From Glutinoglossum americanum (taxonomy: Eukaryota; Ascomycota; Geoglossomycetes; Geoglossales; Geoglossaceae), in NCBI GenBank assembly GCA_020080175.1, contig JAGHQL010000085.1, forward strand, positions 44,608 to 108,607: a DNA stretch of 64,000 bases. Reading direction: 5' to 3'. Position 1 is the first letter of the stretch, and the number at the start of each line of letters is the position of its first letter. The translations under genes were made by a program, and so were the position numbers. The notes under the pieces are model-generated. The model was not told the origin of the DNA. It was given only the letters and a program-made list of their open reading frames with translations, and did not search any database. Shown here piece after piece: positions 14,145-24,388 of the stretch.

Positions 14145-15236
14145 ATGCGACTTTTCTTGCTTCCAATCTCGACAAAACGGGCCCTCATCTACTGCGAGAA
14201 ATCAAGCAAGCTTCCTACGGATCGAAAGACGCTCCTGGACAAGGCTACCACTAAGGCAGCTCAAATTTGGTTACAGTGGGAGAAGAGCAACAAGAAATGG
14301 CAAAAGACTGTCACCGAGTATGGCAATAAAGCGTTTCAGCGCATACCTTTTGAGGAATGGGGTTTAAAATCAATACCTCCACTTTCACCTCGTCGGAGAG
14401 CCGAAGGAGCGAGTGGCAAGAAGGTAGAGGTAACATTTCCGCCGACTTTAATAAGGCCAGGGTCCATAGAAACGTTATTGAGGAAGTTGGGCACGGAGCG
14501 TCAATCGTTACACAGAAATCGAATGTGGTGGAGCATTGTGGGAATGCCAATCACGATTCCGGCGGCATTTGTCCCCCTGTAAGGCCCTGGGGAGACGTGT
14601 TCCTAACCCAGCTCAATGGGGAGTCAGAGTGTCGACAAGCTGACTTTGGCGCTTGTTGGCCAGTATACCGAATATCCCCTTCTTTTATCTTTGTTTTAGA
14701 GGTAATTTGTACTCCGCCCTAAAATCATCATGAATGAGATCTGATGCAAGTTGTATAGCGTGGTCACACTGGCGAGGTTAGCCTGAGGACAGTTCCTGTG
14801 TGGTACCAAGTCCACTGATCACAAACGAACAGCACTATCCGGATCAAAACACCTAGAGTTCCTTCTTGACAACAATCTCATCAAACCCTCGCCATCGCCG
14901 ACATTAGACGAACTATATTCGGCTGGAATATCCCACAAGTCAAAGCAGTGGCAAAGAGCACATACGGATCTTGTGGCAGAGAGTCCGCCGAGACACAGCG
15001 ACGATAGCGGTGGGGGAGCTTCGCGACCTGGGCAACAAAAAGAATCTGTGCTTCTGCAGCAGTGGAATTCCAGGCTGATTGCCCAGGCGCTTGAAGTATC
15101 CGAACTTCACCCGGAGCTGGAGCGAGCCATCCGACAGGTAGAGAAGTCTCTAAAGGCAGAGGCCATGATAAATGACGGCGGAAGGAAATCGGATGATACG
15201 CAGACAAAGGAAGAAAAGAAAAAAGCCGAACGATAA
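14145..15236 (+). CDS. Mitochondrial K+/H+ exchange-related protein (YDL183C family)
   Basis: The start MRLFLLPISTKRALIYCEKS matches the opening of the fungal mitochondrial K+-H+ exchange-related family (Pfam Mit_KHE1, yeast YDL183C), inner-membrane proteins linked to potassium/proton exchange. Membrane segments are WWSIVGMPITIPAAFVPL and the following IPNIPFFYLCFRAWSHWRAL, which is assembled from four exons: 14145-14578, 14664-14701, 14759-14776 and 14833-15236. The third exon is only 18 nt and the second 38 nt, and both restore a conserved sequence, so the model is well supported. The C-terminal half is hydrophilic and ends in a Lys/Glu-rich tail. The protein is about 295 aa, normal for the family. 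Confidence 0.88.
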
Positions 15237-16451
15237 CCTCAAACAGTATGTCTGTGAAATCACTCGAGACACCCCGAGCACTCTAGCTGCAGATCTCGCG
15301 ATGAGAGAAAAAGGGTTTGAAGTGGGGAGGGCTAAAATCTCCAATGCCTGTATAATTATCACCTCACCTGCCGATGTGCGGCAAACTTCTCCACTTAGAA
15401 AAGCTCAAATAGACGAAATTGGGATATAGCATATACCACTCCATATACCCAATTCATTAATCATTGGCCCAAACGGAAAACTGAAAGCGATAGCCACTTT
15501 GTTCCACGATATCACTTCATTGACCAGGAGCGTTGATCGTACTTCGCATCATTTAATTTTTCGAGACAATTACTTGAATACCGAAAACGTTAGAATATTA
15601 CTAGCATTGTTGACTGTGTAAATTAAAGATAAACTTTCATACGGTTACAAATTTGCTAGTGTTTAGTAAAATCTTGATGGTATTTGAATATTGGTCCAAA
15701 AGTTATTGATGCGTTAGAGATGTAATAAAAGCTTGAGGTTGAATTAGGTCCGCATTCGCCCTAGTATAGTCGCTAGTATAGTCGGAGTATTTAAGACCCT
15801 ATAATCGTAGAACTACCTTTGACAGCCTGAAACCCGCACAATTGACTGGCCATAGTATTATTGCCCCGAAACCGAGAAAAGGGTTTTGCAGAGACGGGTT
15901 GCAGCATCCAAACAGTATTCCACATGCTTACTAAAAAGCTCGTCGAGAGACGCAAAGCTCTGCGATCAAGCCACTAAAGCGGCGGAGCGAGCAAACGAGT
16001 GCACTGTCCCCTCGGTCCTTTTTTCGGGGTTAGCTCCGTGAAATTAGTGAGCGTACTCACATATATTTACTACACCAAAACCCCATCTAAAACATATGCG
16101 CCGTGATACAATGGTCACCCCGGGATGATTGGATTGCCTAACTAGTACCTTCAATTTTCAATGTTGCAACTGACTGCGCAAGCGCCAAGCGCCAACTACC
16201 ACTTTTCAATATTTTTTGGGATTAGATTAGATACGCGATACAACGCGATCAGACAAAATCGCGTGACCTGGATCGACCCACGCGTCCACTCAACGCGTTC
16301 TTCCGTTTGAGGCGGCTCCATTCATCTCGACCCGACACAGCAGCAGCCTTGGTAACAGCGCTCGCACCACGGTCAATTGTGGTTTGGATTCGTACTATCC
16401 GCGAGTGCCTCTCCACCCGAGGGAATATTTCCCCGCGTTAGCCATTCAAAC
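15237..16451. other. Intergenic, promoter side of mus-30
   Basis: No gene is seen. The middle (15480-15830) is AT-richer than its flanks. The region just before 16452 contains several CGCG-containing words (for example near 16228, 16281 and 16297), of the kind bound by MluI-cell-cycle-box-type factors; this is only a visual impression. Confidence 0.4.
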
Positions 16452-19324
16452 ATGGGCACTCCCATGACGTCTTTCACGGGAACCCCTTCTCGCGCTGCTT
16501 CGAGCCCCCCGTCTTCACCCCCCTCTGAAGTCCACAGTAGCCAACTACTGCATGGGACCGAAAATGGAGGTTTCACGACCCTGTCTGAGTCTATGCTGAA
16601 GGAGGACGTCCGGATGAAAGCAGCTAGGAAAAAGGAGGATAATGAATATAGAAAGAAATATGAGAAAGAGCGAGAACAAGATATCAAGAGCGGTGGGGCA
16701 GATATGAAGTTTGAAAAGTTACAGTACCTCATCGGCCAAAGCAAGGTGCGCCATTGCCCCAAAGTCTCCCAACAGCAGTTTTCGCCTAAGTGAAAATGGT
16801 TTGGTTATTGACGGTTATGCATTTCACTAGATATATGCGAATATCATGATGGCTAAGATGGAGGCACAGCAAGCCACAATGAGGAGCAAGGAGCAGGAGG
16901 AGGAAGAGGAGAAGAAAAGAGAGAGCCAGCGGGAAGAAAAGGCGAACAAAGCGGCCGCTGTATCACAGAGAAAGAACACACGTGCAAGCACTGCTGCTGA
17001 AGCTGGATCCGGCAAGAATCCGCCCCGTCAAAAAGGCCCCGCACCAAAGAAAGCCACAAGATCCGCAGGGAAGAAAAAAGATGGTCTCAACATCGCCGAT
17101 TACTTCAAGAAAGACGACCTAAAGGCTAAAGCTGGTAAAGAATCGGTCGTTGAGGCGTTGGAAGAAGCTGCTTTAGAGCAAGAGCATAATCCAAAAGCAC
17201 TCGGTGTGCAAGTGTTGCGATCCGCTCGTCAGCCGGCTTTGCTTACAGGAGGGGTGATGCGGGGTTACCAACTTGAGGGGTTAGACTGGCTCTGTTCGTT
17301 ATACGAAAACGGGCTGAATGGGATTCTGGCTGACGAGATGGGCCTCGGGAAGACAATTCAAACAATAGCATTCTTAGCCTTCCTGAGAGGAAAGGGAACC
17401 ATGGGCCCGTTCCTAATTGCAGCCCCCCTGAGTACCTTGAGTAATTGGGTGGATGAGTTCGAGCGATTTGCTCCTACAATACCAGTAGTGCTTTATCACG
17501 GAACGCCCCCTCAAAGAGCAGAGATTCGGCACACACGACTTAGGAAGGAGAGCAGCCCAGATTTCCCAGTTGTCTGCACGACATATGAAATCTGTATGAA
17601 TGACCGGAAATACTTAGCTGATTATAACTGGAAATTCGTTATTATCGTAGGTAGTCCTGTCGTCCAACCCGACATGACGGTAGACGGTTAACGCGGCGCA
17701 ACACAGGATGAGGGACACCGGATTAAGAATCTCAATTGCCGCCTCGTCAAAGAGCTTAAATCCTATAAGTCGGCGAACCGTCTCCTTATTACAGGAACCC
17801 CGCTACAAAACAACCTTGCAGAACTCTGGTCCTTGCTCAATTTTCTTATGCCCGAGATTTTTGATGCTCTAGAGTCCTTTGAGAGCTGGTTCGACTTCTC
17901 GGCACTACAGGAGAAGGACGGACACAAGCAAATTCTAAACGGAGAGCGCAAATCCAACCTCATCTCGTCGCTCCATGCGATCCTCAAGCCTTTCTTACTT
18001 CGACGGACTAAGGCGGAAGTTGAAACGTCGTTGCCTCAAAAAAGAGAATATATTCTATATGCTCCGTTATCTACTACGCAGAAGGAACTTTATAGGGAGA
18101 TCCTGGAGGGTAACAGCAGGAACTACCTTGAACAGAAAGTGATAGATAGAATTACCTCCAGCGGAGCCTCGACACCGTTGAGTACCAAGAAGAGGAAGGC
18201 GGCTAGTGGAATTTCAACCCCAAATAAAAGTAATAGGTCTAGTCGAACGTCAACACCTGCTGGAAGCATCAGGGGGCGGAAAACGACAAAACGGCGAAAC
18301 TACAAGGAGCTTGGCGATGACGAGTTCTTTCAGCAGTTGGGTGAGAGTGATAGCGAAGTTGTGAGTGAAGAAGATCAAGAAGAGCTTGAACGGGCAAGGA
18401 CAGTTGCACTCGCAAGCACGTCTACCCTCCGCCGAACTCGGGCCCTATATCTCAGATGCGTGCTAACTGACAATAGAGAAGGAAATCGGGAATAAGAAGC
18501 TCCAAAACCCGGTCATGCAGCTCCGTCTAGCCTGCAACTCTCCTCATAACTTCTACTGGCCTTGGGAGAATGATGAGACCCCAGACTCGAGAATAATTTC
18601 CGAATCCGGGAAAATGCTCCTGCTCGACCGTCTCGTCCCAGCACTTTTCGCAAGGGGTCATAAGATCCTCATCTTTTCCCAGTTTAAAACGCAATTGGAC
18701 ATTCTGGAGGACTGGGCTATACTCATTCGGGGATGGAAAGTTTGCCGGATTGACGGTCAGGTCAAGCAGGAAGATCGCCGAGAGCAAATTAAGGCATTCA
18801 ACACTGATTCTGACTACAAGATGTTCCTGTTGAGTACGCGCGCCGGGGGCCAAGGCATCAACCTCGCTGCAGCAGATACAGTCGTCCTCTTCGACAGCGA
18901 CTGGAACCCCCAGCAGGATCTGCAGGCCCAGGACAGAGCCCATCGCATCGGGCAAACCAGACCAGTGATCGTGTACCGGTTAGCAACCAAAGGCACAGTC
19001 GAGCAGACGCTCCTTGAAAAAGCAGATGGCAAACGAAGGCTAGAGAAACTAGTTATCCAGAAGGGTAAATTCAAGTCGCTTGCTTCGTCAAACAAGGACG
19101 ACATCGAAGAACTTCAGCGGATTCTAATGGAAGACGACTTCGAAAAATATGATGCTCGCGGGGGTGCGGAGATCTTAAGTGATGCAGATCTAGATGTGTT
19201 AATGGATAGGAGTGATGAGGCGTATGAGAGGGCGGAGAAGGGTCTTGATGGTGGTAAAGACTTCAAGGTTGTGGAGACGAAGAGGGAAGGGGAAGGGATT
19301 TTGGCGGCTATGAGTAGCAAATAG
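16452..19324 (+). CDS. mus-30: SNF2-family chromatin remodeller, LSH/HELLS type (MUS-30/Irc5)
   Basis: This is an SNF2 ATPase of the LSH/HELLS group, called MUS-30 in Neurospora and Irc5 in yeast, linked to genome stability and to DNA methylation in other eukaryotes. The first ATG is at 16452. A Ser/Pro-rich leader is followed by a Lys/Glu-rich coiled coil. Then come YQLEGLDWLCSLYENGLNG, the Walker A region ADEMGLGKTIQT, DEGHRIKN (motif II), LLITGTPLQNN (motif III), STRAGGQGINLAAADTVV (motif V) and QAQDRAHRIGQ (motif VI). Introns lie at about 16746-16830, 17647-17706 and 18416-18476. The last has a GC donor and is needed to read VALAKKEIGNKK. A Ser-rich insert with several TP/SP sites splits the two helicase lobes, as is usual in this group. 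Confidence 0.92.
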
Positions 19325-19656
19325 TCGATTGTTAATTATTAGGAGTTGTGGCTAATATACTACCCCGATGCCAGCGGATCTTTGGATCATGGCTTTTAGA
19401 TCTTAGACATTTGCCTCCCCAGATAGGGATAGGCGTTCAGGACACGGGGGGAATAGGCGCTCCCCCGTTGTGTCTATATACAGGACTGAGGAATTTCGGT
19501 ATATAAGTAAATGGATAATTCGGAATATCCTCCAGAGAAAATAACTGAGCATCCAGCCACCCATGGACAATGATGGGTGATAGTATGAACCAATAACTTC
19601 CCATACCCCTTAACCGCATCCCTAAGCTTCCCCCTTATCTCCTAACATCCCTAAAC
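19325..19656. other. Short convergent intergenic region
   Basis: The 332 bases separate the 3' ends of mus-30 and end3. I see no gene; it should hold both terminators. Confidence 0.5.
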
Positions 19657-21039
19657 TCACCGGCTCCTCTTCTCATCATCAATTTCCCGCCGCAAACCCT
19701 CCAGCACCTCCCCTCTTAGTCTTAAATGCGCTTCTAGTCCCTCCACTTGCTCCTTCACCGTGTCTACTTCCGCCGCTACGTTCTTTAGGCTCGCGCCTAC
19801 ACGACTCCGGCCCTCACCCTGCTCTAGTTCCCGTAGCTCGCGGCGCTTGTATTCGAGCAACTGCTCCAGCTCCCGCTTCACGAGAGCGGGCTTGGAGGTG
19901 TCTCGCCTTGATGCTCCCGAGCGTTTTGAGGCGGCGGCTTCAACGGATTCGATCTTGGCATCGAGTTCGGCGAGTTGTTTTTTTAGGCGAACTTCTTCCC
20001 AGTCGTCGGTGGTTTTTGTTTGGGAAAAATCTGTGCCGGTGGGGCGGTAGGTACTCCGTCCACCTATCCCTAGTCTACTTAGATAAGTATCCCCGAATTT
20101 TGCCTTGCGCCCAGTAGGGGTTTCTTCATCGCCGTGAGCTCCCCACCGCTGTGCCGGCGAGCTAGTCTTTACTCGGTCAACCTGGTAGTCGATCTGGTTG
20201 CGCTCGAAGCTTGCACGGAGAGAGGCGGGGACGGTTCGAGGGATGCGGTAACCTTCGTGGCGATTGTTCAGTATGTGGAGGAAGGCTAGGGTGGCGTCTT
20301 TAGAGATTGTCTGGGAGGCGGAGGGGTTGATTAAGTTCCATGCGGAACGGATGTCGGTGTCTGGGACGTCTAGGGAGGAGTAGAGAGGTTCGAGAGAGTC
20401 GACTGATTTCACCGTCACAGGTTAGCGAGTGATCTTCTTCCTAGTCCCGAACATAGTTATGTCTACTCCAGAAAATAACTCGAGAATTGAAGAACCAGTC
20501 TTACAGCGGAGCTCCCCTCGCCCATCTTTGTTGGCCTCGTAGATATCTTCGTATTTTGATTTATCCGCCGGGCTCATATACCAGTCGAAACCATCCCTCA
20601 GACCTGGACTATCTAGATCGTCATCCACACGCTCGAACTGCGGTTGGCGTCCCGTTAGTGCACGATTCGCTTGCACCAGATGCGCCTTCGACTCTGGTAT
20701 TAGCCAATCCGGCAGCGACTGTGGTACATCCGTATATTCCTTCGGAACCAAAAACATTAGCCACCAACGTTTTGGACTTTCCATGGACCAGACACAAACC
20801 CCATTAACCAAATCGAAAATTAGCCTCATAGCTACACAAAACTCCTCAAAATCCAGGTTCCCGTCATTGTCCACATCAGCGAGATCCCAGACCTTCTCGA
20901 GCTGATCATCACGTAGCTGACTATTCTTCAGCACTGTCGCGGCCTGACCACCGGTGAGATGGCTGGAGCCGTTGGCGAGGGAGGAGAAGATCTCCCAGAA
21001 GCGCTCCACCTCCCATTGTTCTATCTTCTTGTTGGACAT
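19657..21039 (-). CDS. end3: End3/SagA, EH-domain protein of the Pan1 endocytic complex
   Basis: End3 is part of the Pan1-Sla1-End3 actin-regulatory complex at endocytic sites. The start at 21039 gives [20 protein letters not shown]. An N-terminal EH domain follows with the EF-hand loop [13 protein letters not shown], then [20 protein letters not shown] and a second EH-like region around [20 protein letters not shown]. The C-terminal third is coiled coil with repeated Glu/Leu/Arg heptads and ends in [10 protein letters not shown]. An intron near 20740-20800 removes a frame-breaking stretch after FDLVNG, and another near 20410-20490 joins GRGELR to the [16 protein letters not shown] block. The length of about 400 aa is normal. 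Confidence 0.93.
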
Positions 21040-21667
21040 GCTAGATAGGCCAAGAGTACAGCAAAGCTCAAGGAGAGATAGATAGAAGCGTGAAGTATGT
21101 TTTCTTTAAGATTATGTAGTTGACGCAAGTTGTATTCTGGTGCGCAATGGCGCGCCGGGTAAGTTAATTAGTCGAGACAACTTTCCCACCTCTCCTCCGA
21201 ATTCTCACCAACAATATTAATCCCTAGGAAGCATATATCTCCAAGAGCACCAGTATTAAAGGCTTTTGTACCTCACCATTCAGTTATTTATTTCTTGTTG
21301 TATTCAGCCTCAGTACTCATAAATGAAAAGCTGCAATCATATGCATCCACCACCGAGCACATCACTGGATCACTCGGGGCCTTACTCCCGATCCCACTTC
21401 CTCTCTCAAACTCAATTCTACAGTTAATCTTAAGCAATTAGAATGTTTCCCTATCAGGATAATCGCCTTTATTTTTTTCCTAATCTCTATTTGCTAGGAA
21501 AAGGGTATTGCGGGCTCACAAGCTGGCCGGTCTTGGCGATGGCATAGGGTCCCCTCGCGCATAATTCCTAGAAGCGGAGTTGTCATTCTTGCCCTACGTG
21601 GTAACCTGTACCGTACTTTCTTCTTAAGGCCTATTAGCCAGCAATTGAACATTTCCTTCGAGCCTTC
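21040..21667. promoter_or_regulatory. Divergent promoter region, end3 and the 21.7-kb gene
   Basis: Both flanking genes start from this 628-base stretch. It is moderately AT-rich (for example 21425-21500). No specific site can be supported. Confidence 0.4.
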
Positions 21668-22493
21668 ATGAAGCCTTCTGCTCCAGTTTATTCGAGACCT
21701 TTTGCAAAATCCCGAAGAACCTGCATCAACGCCAACCGTCCCTTATCTTGTCAGTTCAAAAGGCAGCGTATGATGGATGCGGACGACGATGAGCACGACA
21801 TTGTCAACCAATCTACCCGCACAACTCAAAATAAACCGCCTCGCTGTGGTGTTATCGTACCTATCATTAGGTCTCACACTAGACTCAACGAACCAACAGT
21901 CGATAGAGATGTTGTGGTCCACGATCTCGGTAACTTGTTTGTGTTATGGGTCCAGAAGAATGCAGCAGAGCACAGGCGAATGAACCAATTGTCCAAAGAG
22001 CCTGTTCGTTTTCGACGTGCCTGCAACGACCTCTGGCGGTTTAACCGCGAGTTTTATGAAACCCACTCGATAGTCGAACAGATACAGAATCAGCAATCTC
22101 TAGGCGAAATGAAACGTGAATGGCTCTACGACTTGTTCGCAGAGTCTCAGGAACGACTTTCCGATCTGCAGCATTTGATATATTTCCTCGAGTCTCTGGC
22201 AGAGGCTCTCTGGGAGGAAATTCCGTCTTCCGAGGCCGAAAACGCATCTGCTCAAGCACTCTTCTGGGGTAAGCTGACCCCGGCGGTCAGGCATTTTATA
22301 CACTCCACTAATGTCTCCTACTGCCTCAGCGCAGGATGCTATAATTGCAGCCGGACCTCATTTGGTCTACCAACTGTATCGTTTGGACAATAGACCTATT
22401 AGGCGGCGAGACTTCATGATCGGGAAGGTGTACCTACAGAGCCATACGATCCAGAGCTTGATCGAAGGGATCATGACAGCAGAAGAGGAGTGA
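21668..22493 (+). CDS. Unrecognised two-exon protein
   Basis: I do not recognise this protein. An ATG at 21668 opens a frame of about 200 codons with a Lys/Arg-rich leader, an acidic stretch (DADDDEHD) and a helical body rich in Arg, Gln, Leu and Glu. An intron of about 50 nt at 22288-22336, starting GTCAGG and ending GCAG after a CACTAATG branch-like site, joins it to DAIIAAGPHLVYQLYRLDN and a C-terminus ending EGIMTAEEE at 22493. Protein length is about 258 aa. No signal peptide or membrane segment is seen. The leader contains several Met codons, so the true start could be further in (for example the Met-Met near 21770). Confidence 0.5.
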
Positions 22494-23338
22494 GCGGTCA
22501 AGCGGACAGTGGATGGCTATTGTCTAAGTTTAGTCTGCTAACACGGCTGATTTTTCACATATTTAAACCACAAAGTGGATAGGTGGGGGAAAGTTCAACG
22601 GCTGAATCATTGGTCCCAATGTACGTACAGAGGGAGTAGGAAATTCTCTGGACATTTTCTTTCTTCCGCAAGCAGAGTTGTAAACAGCAAATTTCCATTG
22701 TATAGTATGTATAATATTCCATCTTCTGTCTGTTTACGGTGTATCCGGAAACGGCCTTTCAAATCGAAGAGCAGTTCAGTTTTCGTGGGCCTTTTACACC
22801 TCGGCATTGAATCCTCCCTGCACTTTATATCTTACAGGCCAACCCCCAAACACACCCCTACAGATTTACGTTGTCTAGGGCTTAAGGTTACAAACCCTAT
22901 CATGGAGAAAGATGAAAAGGTTATCGAGGAGAAGACTACTTCAGCAGTAAGGAGCTACAAAATCTCAGCCGTAGCACACCTCACTCACAGAGGAACTAAG
23001 CTATTGAGTAGCTAAGCCATGCCAGGATGCCCTGATCGAAGCTCTACCACAAGATGTTTTGTTCCATACAATGGGGCTGGCTGATAAGGGATAAATCTAC
23101 TATTAGACTAATAGGCAGGATGCAGGGCGCGAGAGATTGCATGGACAAATAGTGGGTACGATTTGATTTATCATAAGCCAACTGCACCCATCACAAACTA
23201 AGAATTCGATGAATCAGGGAATACCACCTTAGGAACGCCTATCCAGACCGCCCCAAAAGCCATGAGCACCTCCGCTCAAATGCCTCCACCTCTCCAGCTG
23301 CTCCATATCAGCAGTATGTAGCGGTGTTGGACATACGA
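22494..23338. other. Intergenic
   Basis: A 146-codon open frame at 22575-23015 has no recognisable motif, and its composition looks random. I would not call it a gene. Confidence 0.4.
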
Positions 23339-24388
23339 TTAGAGTGCCCGGTCCTGGAAAGGCGCATATCCCTCCCTCTTACCGAACCGGTCGTTGTCAA
23401 TCTGCCCCTCTGCATCTCCACACTCCATTTCCATGTCATAGGCTTCATCTACGCTCCTCTTTACTACCCTCCTGATCCCCAGGCCCAACCTCTTGTCCAT
23501 CGCACAGCCCGGGTTGTTGTCGGATTCGGGCCCAGCCCCCTGTGCTGGGATCCCAGCAAACTGTGCCACATCCCGTTGCGCCGTGAGGATCGTCATATAG
23601 GATAGGAGAAGATTCTTCATGTCGTCGTCGAAAGTAGCACAGAACCGCTGCGATTGGACAACTTGTATTGCCTTTATTAGGTCGAGGCCATACATAGCCA
23701 TTACATAGGCAGCCACGACAGCAGCTGAGCGTTCGTTACCAGATTCACAGAAGACTAGTACCTTGCCCATTGCGATGCCGCCGCCCCCCGCCATAGGCTC
23801 TCTGCTAGCATCCTTTGGGAGAGCTTCAGTCCGTTGCGAATAGACCTGGGACAAATGCTCGTTGATAAGTTGAACAGCACGAGGGAAGGCGGCAATAAGC
23901 TCCTGGTTTCCATCCACGTCTACTGCAAGGGAAGCTATTCCAAGTTCGTTTGCAATTTTTCTTCCGTCCAAAAGTTTAGCTTGTGCAGACCTGGTGTTCC
24001 TAACCGCAAGGAGCAGCGTGATCCCCTCGCGCTTAAGAAAGTCGCGATCTTTAGTGGCCCCCACTGGGCCGAGGTGAATGAATGGAAGAACCCTCTGAGC
24101 TCGACGGCGCCATTCATATCTCCACTCGAGTGGTGATTTTGGCGCATTGAAATCCCCGCTAGTGACTCTGTTGAGAAATTCCGTATTTCGAACTTCGTTA
24201 GACGAAGAACTGCGAGGGTTTTGAAGAGTGAGGTGAGCCAAAGCGTTAGGTGCCCAGGCCGGGGGGGGGACGAGAATGCGTGGTGGAGTCGGAATATGGT
24301 GTGAATAGGCCGACGTTGGTTCGTGGGGAGCTTCTGTTGATGAAGAGCTTGATTGAGGCACCAGGGGCTGACCTGGGTGCATTGACAT
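23339..24388 (-). CDS. Dual-specificity phosphatase-like protein (Cys-X5-Arg loop, His replaced by Phe)
   Basis: The central fold is that of small tyrosine/dual-specificity phosphatases: VLPFIHLGPVGATKDRDFL at the start, a LAVDVDG block, and the phosphate-binding loop VLVFCESGNERSAAVVAAYV. The loop keeps the catalytic Cys and the Arg five residues later but has Phe where active enzymes usually carry His, which would be expected to weaken catalysis. The remainder, YVMAMYGLDLIKAIQVVQSQ, is the usual helix pair. The N-terminus is Pro/Ser-rich and the C-terminus acidic. The first in-frame ATG (MSMHPGQPLVPQ) is at 24388; the frame stays open upstream to about 24556 without an ATG, so an extra 5' exon is possible. 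It could be a pseudophosphatase like STYX. Confidence 0.72.
   Translation of the reverse strand: MSMHPGQPLVPQSSSSSTEAPHEPTSAYSHHIPTPPRILVPPPAWAPNALAHLTLQNPRSSSSNEVRNTEFLNRVTSGDFNAPKSPLEWRYEWRRRAQRVLPFIHLGPVGATKDRDFLKREGITLLLAVRNTRSAQAKLLDGRKIANELGIASLAVDVDGNQELIAAFPRAVQLINEHLSQVYSQRTEALPKDASREPMAGGGGIAMGKVLVFCESGNERSAAVVAAYVMAMYGLDLIKAIQVVQSQRFCATFDDDMKNLLLSYMTILTAQRDVAQFAGIPAQGAGPESDNNPGCAMDKRLGLGIRRVVKRSVDEAYDMEMECGDAEGQIDNDRFGKREGYAPFQDRAL

Noticed and set aside
14881-15207. A 108-codon reverse-strand frame
   Set aside because: It is antisense to a well-supported exon; its apparent length comes from codon bias of the real gene.
15172-15429. A forward frame overlapping the end of the K+/H+ exchange gene
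   Set aside because: It is another frame of the real gene's Lys/Glu-rich tail and runs into intergenic sequence.
16377-16451. An extension of the helicase frame upstream to 16377
   Set aside because: That extension begins with TTG; the first ATG is at 16452.
22575-23015. A 146-codon forward frame
   Set aside because: Composition is random-like, no motif is seen, and splice or start context gives no support.
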